Source: an uncultured Altererythrobacter sp.
GTDB lineage: Bacteria; Pseudomonadota; Alphaproteobacteria; Sphingomonadales; Sphingomonadaceae
NCBI GenBank assembly: GCA_913055875.1
Contig: CAJXJY010000006.1
Span: forward strand, 169,896 to 233,895
Reading direction: 5' to 3'
Length of the DNA: 64,000 nucleotides
Both the position numbers and the translations under genes were made by a program. Positions 45,951 through 54,795 of the stretch are shown piece by piece. The notes under the pieces are model-generated. The model saw only the letters and a list, made by a program, of their open reading frames with translations, had not been told where the DNA came from and ran no database searches. Numbering within the stretch: the stretch's first letter is position 1; the number at the start of each line of letters is the position of its first letter.

Positions 45951-47369
45951 ATGAAGGATCCGACTTCGGGCGAGGTCGTCAGGCTCATCGTGCCCACCGG
46001 CTCGCTCGGCGCCGGTGTGCGCGAGGAGGAGATCGCGTACGGGCTGGCCGCGGGCGCGCATGCGATCGCTTCGGACGCGGGCTCGACCGATAGCGGGGCG
46101 GCCTATCTCGCTACCGGCAAGTCGAAGAACAACCGCGGCGCGGTGAAGCGCGACCTGACGATCCTGATGAAGGCGTATGCCGAGGCGGGCATTCCCGTCA
46201 TCGTGGGGACCTGCGGCCAGGCGGGCGGCGACCTCAACCTCGACTGGACCCGCGACATCGCGCTCGAAATCGCCGCAGAACTCGGCATTTCGCCGAAGAT
46301 CGCGCTGATCCGGTGCGAGCAGGACAAGGCGACCATCAGGCGGCTGAACGAAGACGGCCGCATCCGGCCCCTGCCGCCGCTCGGCCCGCTCGATGACGAG
46401 ACGATCGATGCCTGCGACCACATCGTGGCCGTCCTCGGCGTCGAGCCTTTCCTCGAAGCGCTGGACGGCGGTGCCGACATCATCCTCGCGGGGCGCTCGA
46501 CCGACACTGCCGTGCTTGCCTCCTATCCGATCTGGCGCGGCATCGACTGGGCATCGGCCTGGCATGCGGGAAAGATCGGCGAATGCGGCGCGCAATGCGC
46601 CGAGGAGCGGGACGGCGCCGGCATCCTGCTGTCGGTCTCGTCGCAGGGCTTCGCAGTCGAACCTCTCGGCAGGACCAACCGCTGCACCCCGCACAGCGTA
46701 TCCGCCCACATGCTCTACGAGAACAGCGATCCGTTTCGCCTCGTCGAGCCCGGCGGCGTGCTCGACGTGACCGAAGCGCGGTACGGCGCGATCGACGAGC
46801 GCCGGGTGACGGTGACCGGCGCGAGATGGGAACAGCAGCCCTATACCATGAAACTAGAAGGGGCCGGTGGCGGCGCCTACCAGACGATCATGCTGGTCGG
46901 CATCGAGGATCCCGACGTCCTGCGCGATATCGGCGGGTTTCACGACCGGTTCCTGATGGCGCTCTATCACCGGACGCACCAGTCGATCCCGGAGGAAAGG
47001 CTGGGCGAATTCAACATCTCGCTGCGCATGTACGGCTGGAATGCGGTGTCCGGGAACAAACCGCCCGCCGGTACGGCGCCTCCTCCCGAGATAGGCGTGC
47101 TATTCGTCGCCACCGCACGGACGCAGGAACTGGCGAACGAGATCGCCCAGGCCTGCAACCCCTATTTCTTCCATTTCCCGGCGGTCATGGACAAGGAGCT
47201 TCCCAGCTACGGCTTCGCCTTCTCGCCCGCCGACATACCGCGCGGACAGGTGTTCGAATTCAAGCTCAACCACGTGGTCGAAACCGAGAATCCGATGGAA
47301 CTGGTGCGGCTGGAATGGATCGACAGCGCCGCACCGGCCGATGCGCAAGCGGAGATGGCCGATGGCTAA
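45951..47369 (+). CDS. AtuA-like protein (acyclic terpene utilisation family, DUF1446)
   Basis: A 472-residue protein. The ATG at 45951 has GGGAG six bases upstream; the frame is open further but runs back into the receptor gene. The family signature is at the N-terminus (RLIVPTGSLGAGVREEEIAYGL) with HAIASDAGSTDSGAAYL, then VIVGTCGQAGGDLNLDW and later ADIILAGRSTDTAVLASYPI. Members occur in terpenoid and other catabolic operons, usually with an acyl-CoA carboxylase; here there is none. Instead it overlaps a DUF4387 gene and precedes hydroxyacid dehydrogenases. The reaction is not established. A lyase, hydratase or isomerase step on a hydroxy-acid is an inference. Confidence 0.85.
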   Translation: MKDPTSGEVVRLIVPTGSLGAGVREEEIAYGLAAGAHAIASDAGSTDSGAAYLATGKSKNNRGAVKRDLTILMKAYAEAGIPVIVGTCGQAGGDLNLDWTRDIALEIAAELGISPKIALIRCEQDKATIRRLNEDGRIRPLPPLGPLDDETIDACDHIVAVLGVEPFLEALDGGADIILAGRSTDTAVLASYPIWRGIDWASAWHAGKIGECGAQCAEERDGAGILLSVSSQGFAVEPLGRTNRCTPHSVSAHMLYENSDPFRLVEPGGVLDVTEARYGAIDERRVTVTGARWEQQPYTMKLEGAGGGAYQTIMLVGIEDPDVLRDIGGFHDRFLMALYHRTHQSIPEERLGEFNISLRMYGWNAVSGNKPPAGTAPPPEIGVLFVATARTQELANEIAQACNPYFFHFPAVMDKELPSYGFAFSPADIPRGQVFEFKLNHVVETENPMELVRLEWIDSAAPADAQAEMADG

Positions 47370-47670
47370 GGTTCGCGACGTGTGTCGCCATGTCCGTTCG
47401 AAACAGGCCGGGCCGTTCTGGGTCACGATCGATTTCTTCTTCGAGGACGGCGAGGCCTTTCGCCGCCATGCGGAAAGCCCCGCCCTGTCGGCCGATGCGT
47501 TCGCCCGGCTCTATGCGACCGATCCCGCGCTGGTAAAACGCTTCCCGGTGCCGAGCCTCGACGTTCTGAAGGTTTCGTTCCCGCGGGCGCGGCCGCAGGG
47601 CGGGATGGTCGAGCGGGACATGCATTCGGGCCAGCAATATGTCCGGCTGCTCGACGTCGAACTCGACTGA
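47362..47670 (+). CDS. DUF4387 protein, partner of the AtuA-like protein
   Basis: A 102-residue protein whose ATG (47362) lies eight bases inside the end of the AtuA-like gene. It has the family core VCRHVRSKQAGPFWVTIDFFF and a C-terminal PRARPQGGMVERDMHSGQQYVRLLDVEL. DUF4387 sequences appear either fused to or directly after AtuA/DUF1446 proteins, so the two are probably subunits of one enzyme. The small size suggests an accessory or structural subunit. The conserved Arg/His and Asp-Met-His residues could contribute to an active site at the interface. Confidence 0.85.
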   Translation: MAKVRDVCRHVRSKQAGPFWVTIDFFFEDGEAFRRHAESPALSADAFARLYATDPALVKRFPVPSLDVLKVSFPRARPQGGMVERDMHSGQQYVRLLDVELD

Positions 47671-47685
47671 GGGATTATCGGTACC

Positions 47686-48681
47686 ATGACAGGCAAACGG
47701 GTCGTGGTGACCCAGCGATTTTTCGACGAGGCGGCACGCCGCCACCTGGAGGACAATGGCTGCGAGGTCGTCGAGGCCGACCTGCCGCCCGGGCAGGCCG
47801 ACGGCAATCTGTCGCACGACGAACTCGTCGCCGTGCTGAGCGGCGCCGCCGGATGGATCGTCGGACATGCCCGCGTCACGCGCGAATTGCAGGCGGCCTT
47901 GCCCGAACTGCGCGTCATTTCGCGGCGCGGCGTGGGCTACGAGCGGGTCGATACCGGGGCCGCCGGCGAGTTGGGGAAAGTGGTGTGCATCGCGGCCGGC
48001 GGCAACGATGCCTCGGTCGCCGACCATACGCTCGCGCTGATGCTGGCGGCGGGCCATCGGCTGCCCGAAACGCAGAACCGGATGAAGGCCGGCGACTGGT
48101 CGATCCTGCGCGGCAGCGACCTGTTCGAGAAGACGGTCGGCATCATCGGATTGGGGCGGATCGGGCGGAGCCTCGCCAGGCGGCTGTCGGGATTCGATTG
48201 CACCGTCCTTGCGGTATCGACCGAAAGCGCGCGGGATTTCGCCGCGGAATCCGGCATCGAGCTGGTCGGGCTGGACGAGCTTCTCGAGCGCAGCGATTAT
48301 GTTACGATCCACGCCCCGCTCACCGACGAGACACGCTTCCTGATCGACGAAGATGCGCTGGCCCGAATGAAGAACGAAGCGATCCTGGTGAACACCGCCC
48401 GCGGCGGGCTGGTCGACGACCGCGCGCTGCTGGAGGCCTTGCAGGCAGGCACCATCGCCGCGGCGGGCCTCGACGTATTCGTGAGCGAAAGCGATCCGTC
48501 CTACCGGCCGGTGACCGAAGAACTGCTCGCCCTGCCCAATGTCGTCGCCACTCCGCATGCCGCCGCTTCGACGCGCGAAGGCCTGGAGCGCACCAATATG
48601 GTCGCCGCATCGTGCGTCGTGGACGTGCTGAACGGCGGCGATCCCCCGCCGCAATGCGTCGTGGCGGACGGGCGTGGCTGA
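47686..48681 (+). CDS. D-2-hydroxyacid dehydrogenase (hydroxypyruvate/glyoxylate reductase-like)
   Basis: A 331-residue member of the phosphoglycerate dehydrogenase superfamily. The NAD(P)-binding motif is GIIGLGRIGRSLARR (about residues 146-160). The catalytic Arg lies in LVNTARGGLVDD (about 236), the Glu in DVFVSESDPSY (about 266) and the His in ATPHAAAST (about 288). Proteins of this size reduce hydroxypyruvate or glyoxylate to D-glycerate or glycolate. Directly upstream of glycerate 2-kinase, hydroxypyruvate reduction to D-glycerate is the most likely reaction. The stop overlaps the kinase GTG start by eight bases. Confidence 0.9.
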   Translation: MTGKRVVVTQRFFDEAARRHLEDNGCEVVEADLPPGQADGNLSHDELVAVLSGAAGWIVGHARVTRELQAALPELRVISRRGVGYERVDTGAAGELGKVVCIAAGGNDASVADHTLALMLAAGHRLPETQNRMKAGDWSILRGSDLFEKTVGIIGLGRIGRSLARRLSGFDCTVLAVSTESARDFAAESGIELVGLDELLERSDYVTIHAPLTDETRFLIDEDALARMKNEAILVNTARGGLVDDRALLEALQAGTIAAAGLDVFVSESDPSYRPVTEELLALPNVVATPHAAASTREGLERTNMVAASCVVDVLNGGDPPPQCVVADGRG

Positions 48682-49972
48682 TCCGGCGGGAAATGCACGG
48701 CTCCCGGGCCCGGTGGCTCTGCTGAAATCGATGTTCGATGCCGCCGTGGCGAGCGCGCTGCCGGAGCATTGCCTCGCGGCGAACCTGCCGTCACCGCCGG
48801 CGGGGCGCACCTTCGTGGTCGGTGCCGGCAAGGCATCCGCCGCGATGGCGCGCGCGTTCGAAGCGGCCTGGGACGGCGAGCCGACCGGCATCGTCGTCAC
48901 CCCCTACGGCCATGCCGCCCTGTGCGAGCGCATTGCGGTTCGCGAGGCATCGCATCCGGTGCCGGACGGGGCGGGAGCCGATGCCACGCAGGACATGCTC
49001 GAGATGCTTGCCGAAGCCGGCGAGGACGATCTTGTCGTCTGTCTGCTGTCGGGCGGCGGATCGGCGTTGCTGTGCGCTCCCGAAACCGGCCTGGAACTCG
49101 CCGATCTGCAGAACGTGTATCGCGGCCTGCTGCGCTGCGGAGCGGACATCGCGGCGATCAACCGGGTGCGCAGGAAGCTCGCATGTGCGCTGGGCGGCGG
49201 GCTGGCGCGGGCGGCCGCTCCGGCGCGTGTCGCGACGCTGGCGATTTCGGACGTGGTGGGTGACGATCCGGCCGCGATCGCCTCGGGCCCGACAGTCGCC
49301 GATGCCGACACCGGTCGCGACGCGCTCGCGATCCTGGAGCGCTACGGTGTTGTCACACCGCCTGCGGTTCGCGGTCTGCTCGAAACCAGCGAACGCTGCG
49401 AACCCGTTGCCTGCGAGGGCGAATACAGGATCGTCGCCAACGCTTCGCAAGCGCTCGCGGCGGCGAAAGCCGTTGCCCGGCAAGCCGGCTACTCGGTGCT
49501 GGAACTCGGCGAGGTGGCCGGAGAGGCCCGGGATGTCGCCGAGGCCCATGCGAGGCTCGCCATGGCTGTTCTGGCCGGAGAGCATAAGGTCCGTGCGCCC
49601 TGCGTCATCCTTTCGGGTGGCGAAACAACCGTAACCGTCGATGGACTGGGCGCGCAGGGACGCGGCGGACGGAACGGAGAATATCTTCTCGCGCTCGCGA
49701 CCGCGCTCGGCGGTTCGGCAAATGTCTGGGCGCTGGCTGCCGATACCGACGGGATCGACGGCAGCGGGGACAATGCGGGCGCGTGGTTCGGCCCCGCAGT
49801 CCTGCGCCAGGCAGCGGCGCACGGCATCGATGCAGCCGACCATCTCGTGCGGCACGATTCGTACGGGTTCTTCGGCGCGCTCGAGCGGTTGATCGTCACC
49901 GGCCCGACGCGCACCAACGTCAACGATTTCCGGGCGATCCTGATCGAGCCGGGGCAGGGAGACTTTACATGA
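48674..49972 (+). CDS. Glycerate 2-kinase (GckA/TtuD type, MOFRL family)
   Basis: A 432-residue protein with a GTG start overlapping the dehydrogenase gene. Family motifs are FVVGAGKASAAMARAFE (about residues 46-62), VVCLLSGGGSALLCAP (about 122-137), VVGDDPAAIASGPTVAD (about 193-210) and a C-terminal MOFRL domain with VILSGGETTVTV (about 313) and ALAADTDGIDGSGDNAGAW. It phosphorylates D-glycerate with ATP to 2-phosphoglycerate, which enters lower glycolysis. It does not resemble the unrelated GlxK family. Its stop overlaps the tartrate dehydrogenase start (ATGA), making a tight catabolic operon. Confidence 0.93.
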   Translation: MADPAGNARLPGPVALLKSMFDAAVASALPEHCLAANLPSPPAGRTFVVGAGKASAAMARAFEAAWDGEPTGIVVTPYGHAALCERIAVREASHPVPDGAGADATQDMLEMLAEAGEDDLVVCLLSGGGSALLCAPETGLELADLQNVYRGLLRCGADIAAINRVRRKLACALGGGLARAAAPARVATLAISDVVGDDPAAIASGPTVADADTGRDALAILERYGVVTPPAVRGLLETSERCEPVACEGEYRIVANASQALAAAKAVARQAGYSVLELGEVAGEARDVAEAHARLAMAVLAGEHKVRAPCVILSGGETTVTVDGLGAQGRGGRNGEYLLALATALGGSANVWALAADTDGIDGSGDNAGAWFGPAVLRQAAAHGIDAADHLVRHDSYGFFGALERLIVTGPTRTNVNDFRAILIEPGQGDFT

Positions 49973-51081
49973 CCGGAACCAATGCACACCGCATCGCCGT
50001 CATCCCCGGCGACGGGATCGGCAAGGAGGTCGTTCCCGAAGGCCTGCGCGTGCTGGAGGCTGTGGCCGAATGTTTCGACTGCGCCTTCGAGTTCGATCAT
50101 TTCGATTTCGCCAGCTGCGAATATTACGAACAGCACGGCACCATGCTGCCCGGGGACTGGAAAGAGCGGATCGGGGGACATGACGCGATTCTTTTCGGCG
50201 CGGTGGGATGGCCGGAAACGGTGCCCGACCATATCTCGCTCTGGGGTTCGCTGATCCGGTTCCGGCGCGAATTCGACCAATATGTAAACCTGCGGCCCGT
50301 AAAGCTGATGCCCGGCGTGACCAGCCCGCTGGCGGGCCGCGTGGCCGGCGATATCGACTTCATGGTCGTGCGCGAAAACACCGAGGGCGAATATTCCTCG
50401 ATCGGCGGACGCATGTTCCCGGATACCGAGCGCGAGGTCGTGATCCAGGAAACGGTCATGACCCGCACCGGCGTCGATCGAATCCTGAAGTTCGCCTTCG
50501 AACTGGCCGAGCGCCGGGAGGCGAAGCATCTCACTTCCGCCACCAAGTCGAACGGTATCTCGATCAGCATGCCCTATTGGGACGAACGCGTCGAAGCGAT
50601 GGCCGAGAACTATCCCGGCGTGCGCTGGGACAAATACCATATCGACATCCTCGCCGCGCATTTCGTGCAGCATCCGGACTGGTTCGACGTCGTCGTCGCG
50701 TCCAATCTGTTCGGGGATATATTGTCCGACCTGGGCCCCGCATGCACCGGCACCATCGGCATCGCGCCCGCCGCCAATATCAACCCCGAGCACACGTTTC
50801 CCTCATTGTTCGAGCCGGTCCACGGCTCCGCCCCGGACATAGCGGGCAAGGGGATCGCCAATCCGGTCGGCCAAATCTGGGCTGCCGCCATGATGCTCGA
50901 CCATCTGGGCGAGACCCGCGCTGCGCGTGCGGTCGTCGCGGCGATCGAAGAAACGCTGGCTCGGGAGTGCTTCAGGACCCCGGACCTCGAGGGGCCGGCC
51001 GATACGCTTTCCTGTGGACGCGCCGTGGCGGACGCCTTGCGGCGCAGAGGGAGGGCGTCGAACGAATCCGCAACGGATTGA
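49969..51081 (+). CDS. ttuC: Tartrate dehydrogenase/decarboxylase (TtuC-like)
   Basis: A 370-residue isocitrate/isopropylmalate dehydrogenase-family enzyme. N-terminal IAVIPGDGIGKEVVPEGLRVL binds nucleotide and substrate; RENTEGEYSSIGG, the metal-ligand segment NLFGDILSDLGP and HGSAPDIAGKGIANPVGQIW are conserved. The TtuC group is distinguished from isopropylmalate dehydrogenase by details such as AILFGAVGWPETVPDHISLWG. It oxidises tartrate (to oxaloglycolate), decarboxylates meso-tartrate to D-glycerate, and oxidises D-malate, using NAD and a divalent metal. The product glycerate would feed the kinase upstream. It ends the operon. Confidence 0.9.
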   Translation: MTGTNAHRIAVIPGDGIGKEVVPEGLRVLEAVAECFDCAFEFDHFDFASCEYYEQHGTMLPGDWKERIGGHDAILFGAVGWPETVPDHISLWGSLIRFRREFDQYVNLRPVKLMPGVTSPLAGRVAGDIDFMVVRENTEGEYSSIGGRMFPDTEREVVIQETVMTRTGVDRILKFAFELAERREAKHLTSATKSNGISISMPYWDERVEAMAENYPGVRWDKYHIDILAAHFVQHPDWFDVVVASNLFGDILSDLGPACTGTIGIAPAANINPEHTFPSLFEPVHGSAPDIAGKGIANPVGQIWAAAMMLDHLGETRAARAVVAAIEETLARECFRTPDLEGPADTLSCGRAVADALRRRGRASNESATD

Positions 51082-51306
51082 ACTCGGAAAACGGCACCCT
51101 TCAGCCGTTCCGATAGATCCGTCGGACCGCGCTATCGCTTTGCCGGCCAGTCATGCGGATCGCGCCGCCGGCTGCCGGACGCCCCGCGAATGGCGCAGTC
51201 CTGCGCTTGCACAGGTGTCGACCTCGTCGACGGTGGTAGCGTTTTCGCCGATCAGGGCCTTCTCCAGCGAGAGGACCTGTGCGAAGGAGCGTGCGAAGGG
51301 GGCGCA

Positions 51307-52731
51307 ATGGTTTCTCGATTTGGGATTCGCTCGGCGGCAGCTGCGCTATGCGCGCTGGCGTCGGCATGCGCGACGCCGGCGGCGCTCGATGGGCCGTCGG
51401 AACCCGGTCTGGATATTCCCGCGCAGTGGTCCGTGCCGCCGCCGCCGCTCGAACTCGACCCGCAAAGTTATTGGACCATTCTCGGCGACCCTCTGCTCGA
51501 CCGGCTGGTCGCGCAGGCGGTGGAGCGGAACCGCGATCTCGCGCAAGCGAGCGCCCGAATCGCGCAGGCGCGCGCCGGGGTCAAAGCGAGCAGGGCCGGA
51601 TATCTTCCGCGCATTGCCGGCTCGGCCGGGGTGCAGCGAGACATCGGCGATTTCGCCGAGGACGATTTCCAGTTTTCCGTCGGGGCCGATGCGCAGTGGG
51701 AAATCGACCTGTTCGGGCAGATATCGAACGACGTCGCCGCCGCCCGCGCCGACCTCGCCGCGGCGGGCTACGGGCTCGCCGACCTCCAGCGTCTGATCGT
51801 AGGGCAGGTCGCGCAGACCTATGTTTCCGCCCGCACATTGGCGCGGCAGCTGGCGATCGCGCGCGAGACGCTGGCGATCCAGGACGAGAACTTGCAGATT
51901 GCCGAGTGGCGGTTGCAGGCCGGGCTGGTGTCGAGCTTCGACGTCGAGCAGGCGCGCGCGCAACGGGCGCAGACCGCCGCCTCGATCCCCGCGCTCGAGC
52001 GCGACCTCGCGCAGGCGGCGAACACCATCTCGACGCTGATCGGAGAGGCGCCGGGGCCCGTACGCGAAGAGCTGGAAAACACCGCGGGAATCATCCCCGC
52101 GCCGCCCGCGAGTTTCGGCTTCGAGGCGCCGGCGGAGGTATTGCGGCGCCGCCCCGACGTGCGCCAGGCCGAGGCGGCGCTGCTCGCCGCGAGCGCGCGC
52201 GTTGGCGTGGCGCGAGCGCAATTGTTCCCGCTCGTTCGTCTCACCGGCAATATCGGCACCGCCTCGCTCGGGGTGAGCGAGTTGTTCGACATCATCACCG
52301 GCGGCCTGTTCGCCGGGGTCAGCCAGCTGATCTTCGACGGCGGCCGCACCCGCGCGCAGGTCGAGGCGGCGCAGGCCGCGGCGGAAGGCTCGCTGGCGGG
52401 GTGGGAGCAGGCGATCTTGCAGGCGCTCGAGGATGTCGAGAGCGCCGATGCGGCGATGCGCGCCGCGCGCGAGCGCGTGCTGCTGTTCGCCCTCGCGCGC
52501 GAGGCGGCGGACAATGCCGCGATCCTCGCGCGCAGCCAGTACCAGGCCGGGCTGATCGATTTCCAGACGCTGCTCACCAGCGAGAACCAGCTGCTGTCGG
52601 CACGCAACGCGCTCGCCGCGAGCGAGGCCGAGCGCGCCACCGCCTTCATCCGGCTGGGGCAGGCGCTCGGCGGCGGATGGGACGAACGGACGATAGCACT
52701 GGAGACCGGTCAGCCGGTCGCGGGACGATGA
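51307..52731 (+). CDS. TolC/NodT-family outer-membrane efflux lipoprotein
   Basis: A 474-residue outer-membrane factor. The ATG at 51307 has AAGGGGG upstream and opens a lipoprotein signal with lipobox LASAC (lipidated Cys21). Two tandem OEP domains follow: ASARIAQARAGVKASRAGYLPRIAG and, in the second, VLRRRPDVRQAEAALLAASARVGVAR, each with the long coiled-coil helices that form the periplasmic tunnel. It is the first gene of a tripartite exporter, 19 bases from the adaptor gene. A Cys/Val-rich stretch encoded upstream in the same frame is not protein-like and was excluded. Confidence 0.92.
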   Translation: MVSRFGIRSAAAALCALASACATPAALDGPSEPGLDIPAQWSVPPPPLELDPQSYWTILGDPLLDRLVAQAVERNRDLAQASARIAQARAGVKASRAGYLPRIAGSAGVQRDIGDFAEDDFQFSVGADAQWEIDLFGQISNDVAAARADLAAAGYGLADLQRLIVGQVAQTYVSARTLARQLAIARETLAIQDENLQIAEWRLQAGLVSSFDVEQARAQRAQTAASIPALERDLAQAANTISTLIGEAPGPVREELENTAGIIPAPPASFGFEAPAEVLRRRPDVRQAEAALLAASARVGVARAQLFPLVRLTGNIGTASLGVSELFDIITGGLFAGVSQLIFDGGRTRAQVEAAQAAAEGSLAGWEQAILQALEDVESADAAMRAARERVLLFALAREAADNAAILARSQYQAGLIDFQTLLTSENQLLSARNALAASEAERATAFIRLGQALGGGWDERTIALETGQPVAGR

Positions 52732-52750
52732 CGATGGACAAGAGGGCACG

Positions 52751-54067
52751 ATGAGCGAAGAAACCGACCCCGCGGAGAGCCCGTCGCTCGACGAATTCCT
52801 CGGCACCAAGCCCAAGCCGCGCTGGCGACGGTGGATGAAGTTCTGGCTTCCGGGCCTGATCGTGCTGCTGCTGATCCTGGGAATCGCACAGTGTTCGGGC
52901 GGGCAGGAGCAGGCCGACTATATCACAGAACCCGTGGTCGAGCGCTCGCTCGACCTGTCGGTTACCGCGACCGGCAATTTGCGGCCGACCAACCAGGTCG
53001 AGGTCGGCTCGGAGGTCTCGGGCAAGATCGACCGCATCTATGTCGACGTCAACGACCGGGTCGTGCGCGGGCAGGTGCTGGCGCGCATCAACACCGACGT
53101 GATCGAGGACCAGATCACGCAGGCGCGGGCCAATCTCAACGCCGCGCGGGCGCAGGTGACGCAGGCGCAGGCGACCTACGGCGTCGACCAGGCGCAGCTG
53201 GCGCGGCTGCAGGAGGTCTACCGGGTCTCGGGCGGCAAGGTGCCCTCGCGGGTCGAGCTCGAACAGGCCGAGGCGGCGGTGATGCGCGACCGCGCGGCGG
53301 TGGCGGCGGCGCAGGCCAATGTCCGCGCCACGCAGGCGCAGCTCTCGACCGCGGTCACCAGCCGCAACCGGGCGGTGATCCGCTCGCCGGTCGCGGGCGT
53401 GGTGCTGGCGAGGCAGGTCGAGCCGGGACAGACGGTGGCGGCGAGCTTCAACACCCCGACGCTGTTCATCATCGCCGAGGACCTGTCGCTGATGCAGTTG
53501 CGGGTCGGTATCGACGAGGCCGATGTCGGCCAGGTCGATGACGGCCAGAAGGCGACCTTCACCGTCGACGCCTATCCCGGCCGGCGCTTCCCCGCGACCG
53601 TGCAGCGCGTCGACCAGGCATCGAGCAACACTGCCGCGACCGCGAGCCAGCAGGCGAGTGCGGCGGGGCAGGGCAATGCAGTGGTGACCTACGAGGCACG
53701 GCTCTCGGTCGGCAATCCCGAAGGCTTGCTGCGGCCGGGCATGACCGCGACCGCCACCATCGCGACCGAGAGTACCGGCAAGCGCATGCTCGTTCCCAAC
53801 AGCGCGCTGCGCTTCACCCCCGATGCCGAGCAGGACGAGGAGGCAGGCGTACTCAACCCCGAAATCGGCCTGCAGCAGAACGAACAGCAGGCGACGATCG
53901 GGGTCGGCAGCCGCCAGCGCGTCTATATTCTCGAGGACGAGCAGGGCACGCTCGAGCCGATCGAGGTGGTGACCGGACAGAGCGACGGGCGGATGACCGT
54001 GGTCCGGTCCGACGAGCTCGAACCGGGGATGAAGGTCGTGACGGGCAAGCGCGCGGCCGGCCAGTGA
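52751..54067 (+). CDS. macA: MacA-like periplasmic adaptor (membrane fusion protein)
   Basis: A 438-residue adaptor. A cytoplasmic N-terminus is followed by one anchoring helix (about residues 29-46, FWLPGLIVLLLILGIAQCSG). The biotinyl-lipoyl half-motifs are VEVGSEVSGKIDRIYVDVNDRVVRGQVLARI (about 78-108) and VIRSPVAGVVLARQVEPGQTV (about 211-231), flanking an Ala/Gln/Arg-rich alpha-hairpin. Beta-barrel and membrane-proximal domains complete it. It bridges the MacB-type ATPase/permease to the TolC-like protein. The downstream ATPase starts on a GTG overlapping its stop. Confidence 0.92.
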   Translation: MSEETDPAESPSLDEFLGTKPKPRWRRWMKFWLPGLIVLLLILGIAQCSGGQEQADYITEPVVERSLDLSVTATGNLRPTNQVEVGSEVSGKIDRIYVDVNDRVVRGQVLARINTDVIEDQITQARANLNAARAQVTQAQATYGVDQAQLARLQEVYRVSGGKVPSRVELEQAEAAVMRDRAAVAAAQANVRATQAQLSTAVTSRNRAVIRSPVAGVVLARQVEPGQTVAASFNTPTLFIIAEDLSLMQLRVGIDEADVGQVDDGQKATFTVDAYPGRRFPATVQRVDQASSNTAATASQQASAAGQGNAVVTYEARLSVGNPEGLLRPGMTATATIATESTGKRMLVPNSALRFTPDAEQDEEAGVLNPEIGLQQNEQQATIGVGSRQRVYILEDEQGTLEPIEVVTGQSDGRMTVVRSDELEPGMKVVTGKRAAGQ

Positions 54068-54795
54068 ATGCGGGCGCGCCCTCAGGCCCCCCGCTGATCG
54101 AGCTGGAAGGGATCACCAAGACCTTCGGCGAGGGCGCGGCGGCGTTCCAGGCGCTGAAGGGTGTCGACATGCGGATCGAACGCGGCGATTTCGTCGCGGT
54201 GATGGGACCCTCGGGCTCGGGCAAGTCGACCACGATGAACATCCTCGGCTGCCTCGACGTGCCGACCAGCGGCGTGTTCCGCTTCCTCGGGGTCGAGGTG
54301 CAGGCGCTCGACCGCGACCAGCGCAGCCTGTTGCGGCGGCGCTATCTCGGCTTCGTGTTCCAGGGCTTCAACCTGCTCGCGCGCACCAGCGCGCTGGAGA
54401 ACGTCGAGCTGCCGCTGCTCTATCGCGGCGAGCGCAAGGCGGTGCGGCGCGAGGCGGCGATGCGCGCGCTCGATCAGGTCGGGCTCGCGCCGTGGGCGGA
54501 CCATACGCCGGCCGAATTGTCGGGTGGGCAGCAGCAACGCGTCGCGATCGCGCGCGCGCTTGCGACCGAGCCCGAAGTGCTGCTCGCCGACGAGCCGACC
54601 GGCAATCTCGACACCGAGCGCTCGATCGAGATCATGGAACTGCTCACCCGGCTGAACGGGGAGGGGATCACGATCCTGATGGTCACCCACGAGCACGAAA
54701 TGGCCGGTTTCGCGCGCACCGTGGTCCATTTCCGCGACGGGCTGGTCGAGCGCGTCGAACGCGGCGAAGCGGCGCTTGCCGGGGAGACCGGCTGA
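54064..54795 (+). CDS. MacB-type ABC ATPase (separate subunit)
   Basis: A 243-residue ATPase with a GTG start overlapping the adaptor stop. Walker A is GPSGSGKSTT, the signature LSGGQQQRVAIARAL and Walker B VLLADEPTGNLDT, with the H-loop in MVTHEHEM. In E. coli MacB this domain is fused to the permease; here, as in many alphaproteobacteria, it is a separate gene immediately upstream of it. It energises export of a periplasmic substrate (macrolides, peptides, haem precursors or lipopeptides in characterised examples) through the TolC-like channel. The substrate in this strain is unknown. Confidence 0.93.
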   Translation: MNAGAPSGPPLIELEGITKTFGEGAAAFQALKGVDMRIERGDFVAVMGPSGSGKSTTMNILGCLDVPTSGVFRFLGVEVQALDRDQRSLLRRRYLGFVFQGFNLLARTSALENVELPLLYRGERKAVRREAAMRALDQVGLAPWADHTPAELSGGQQQRVAIARALATEPEVLLADEPTGNLDTERSIEIMELLTRLNGEGITILMVTHEHEMAGFARTVVHFRDGLVERVERGEAALAGETG

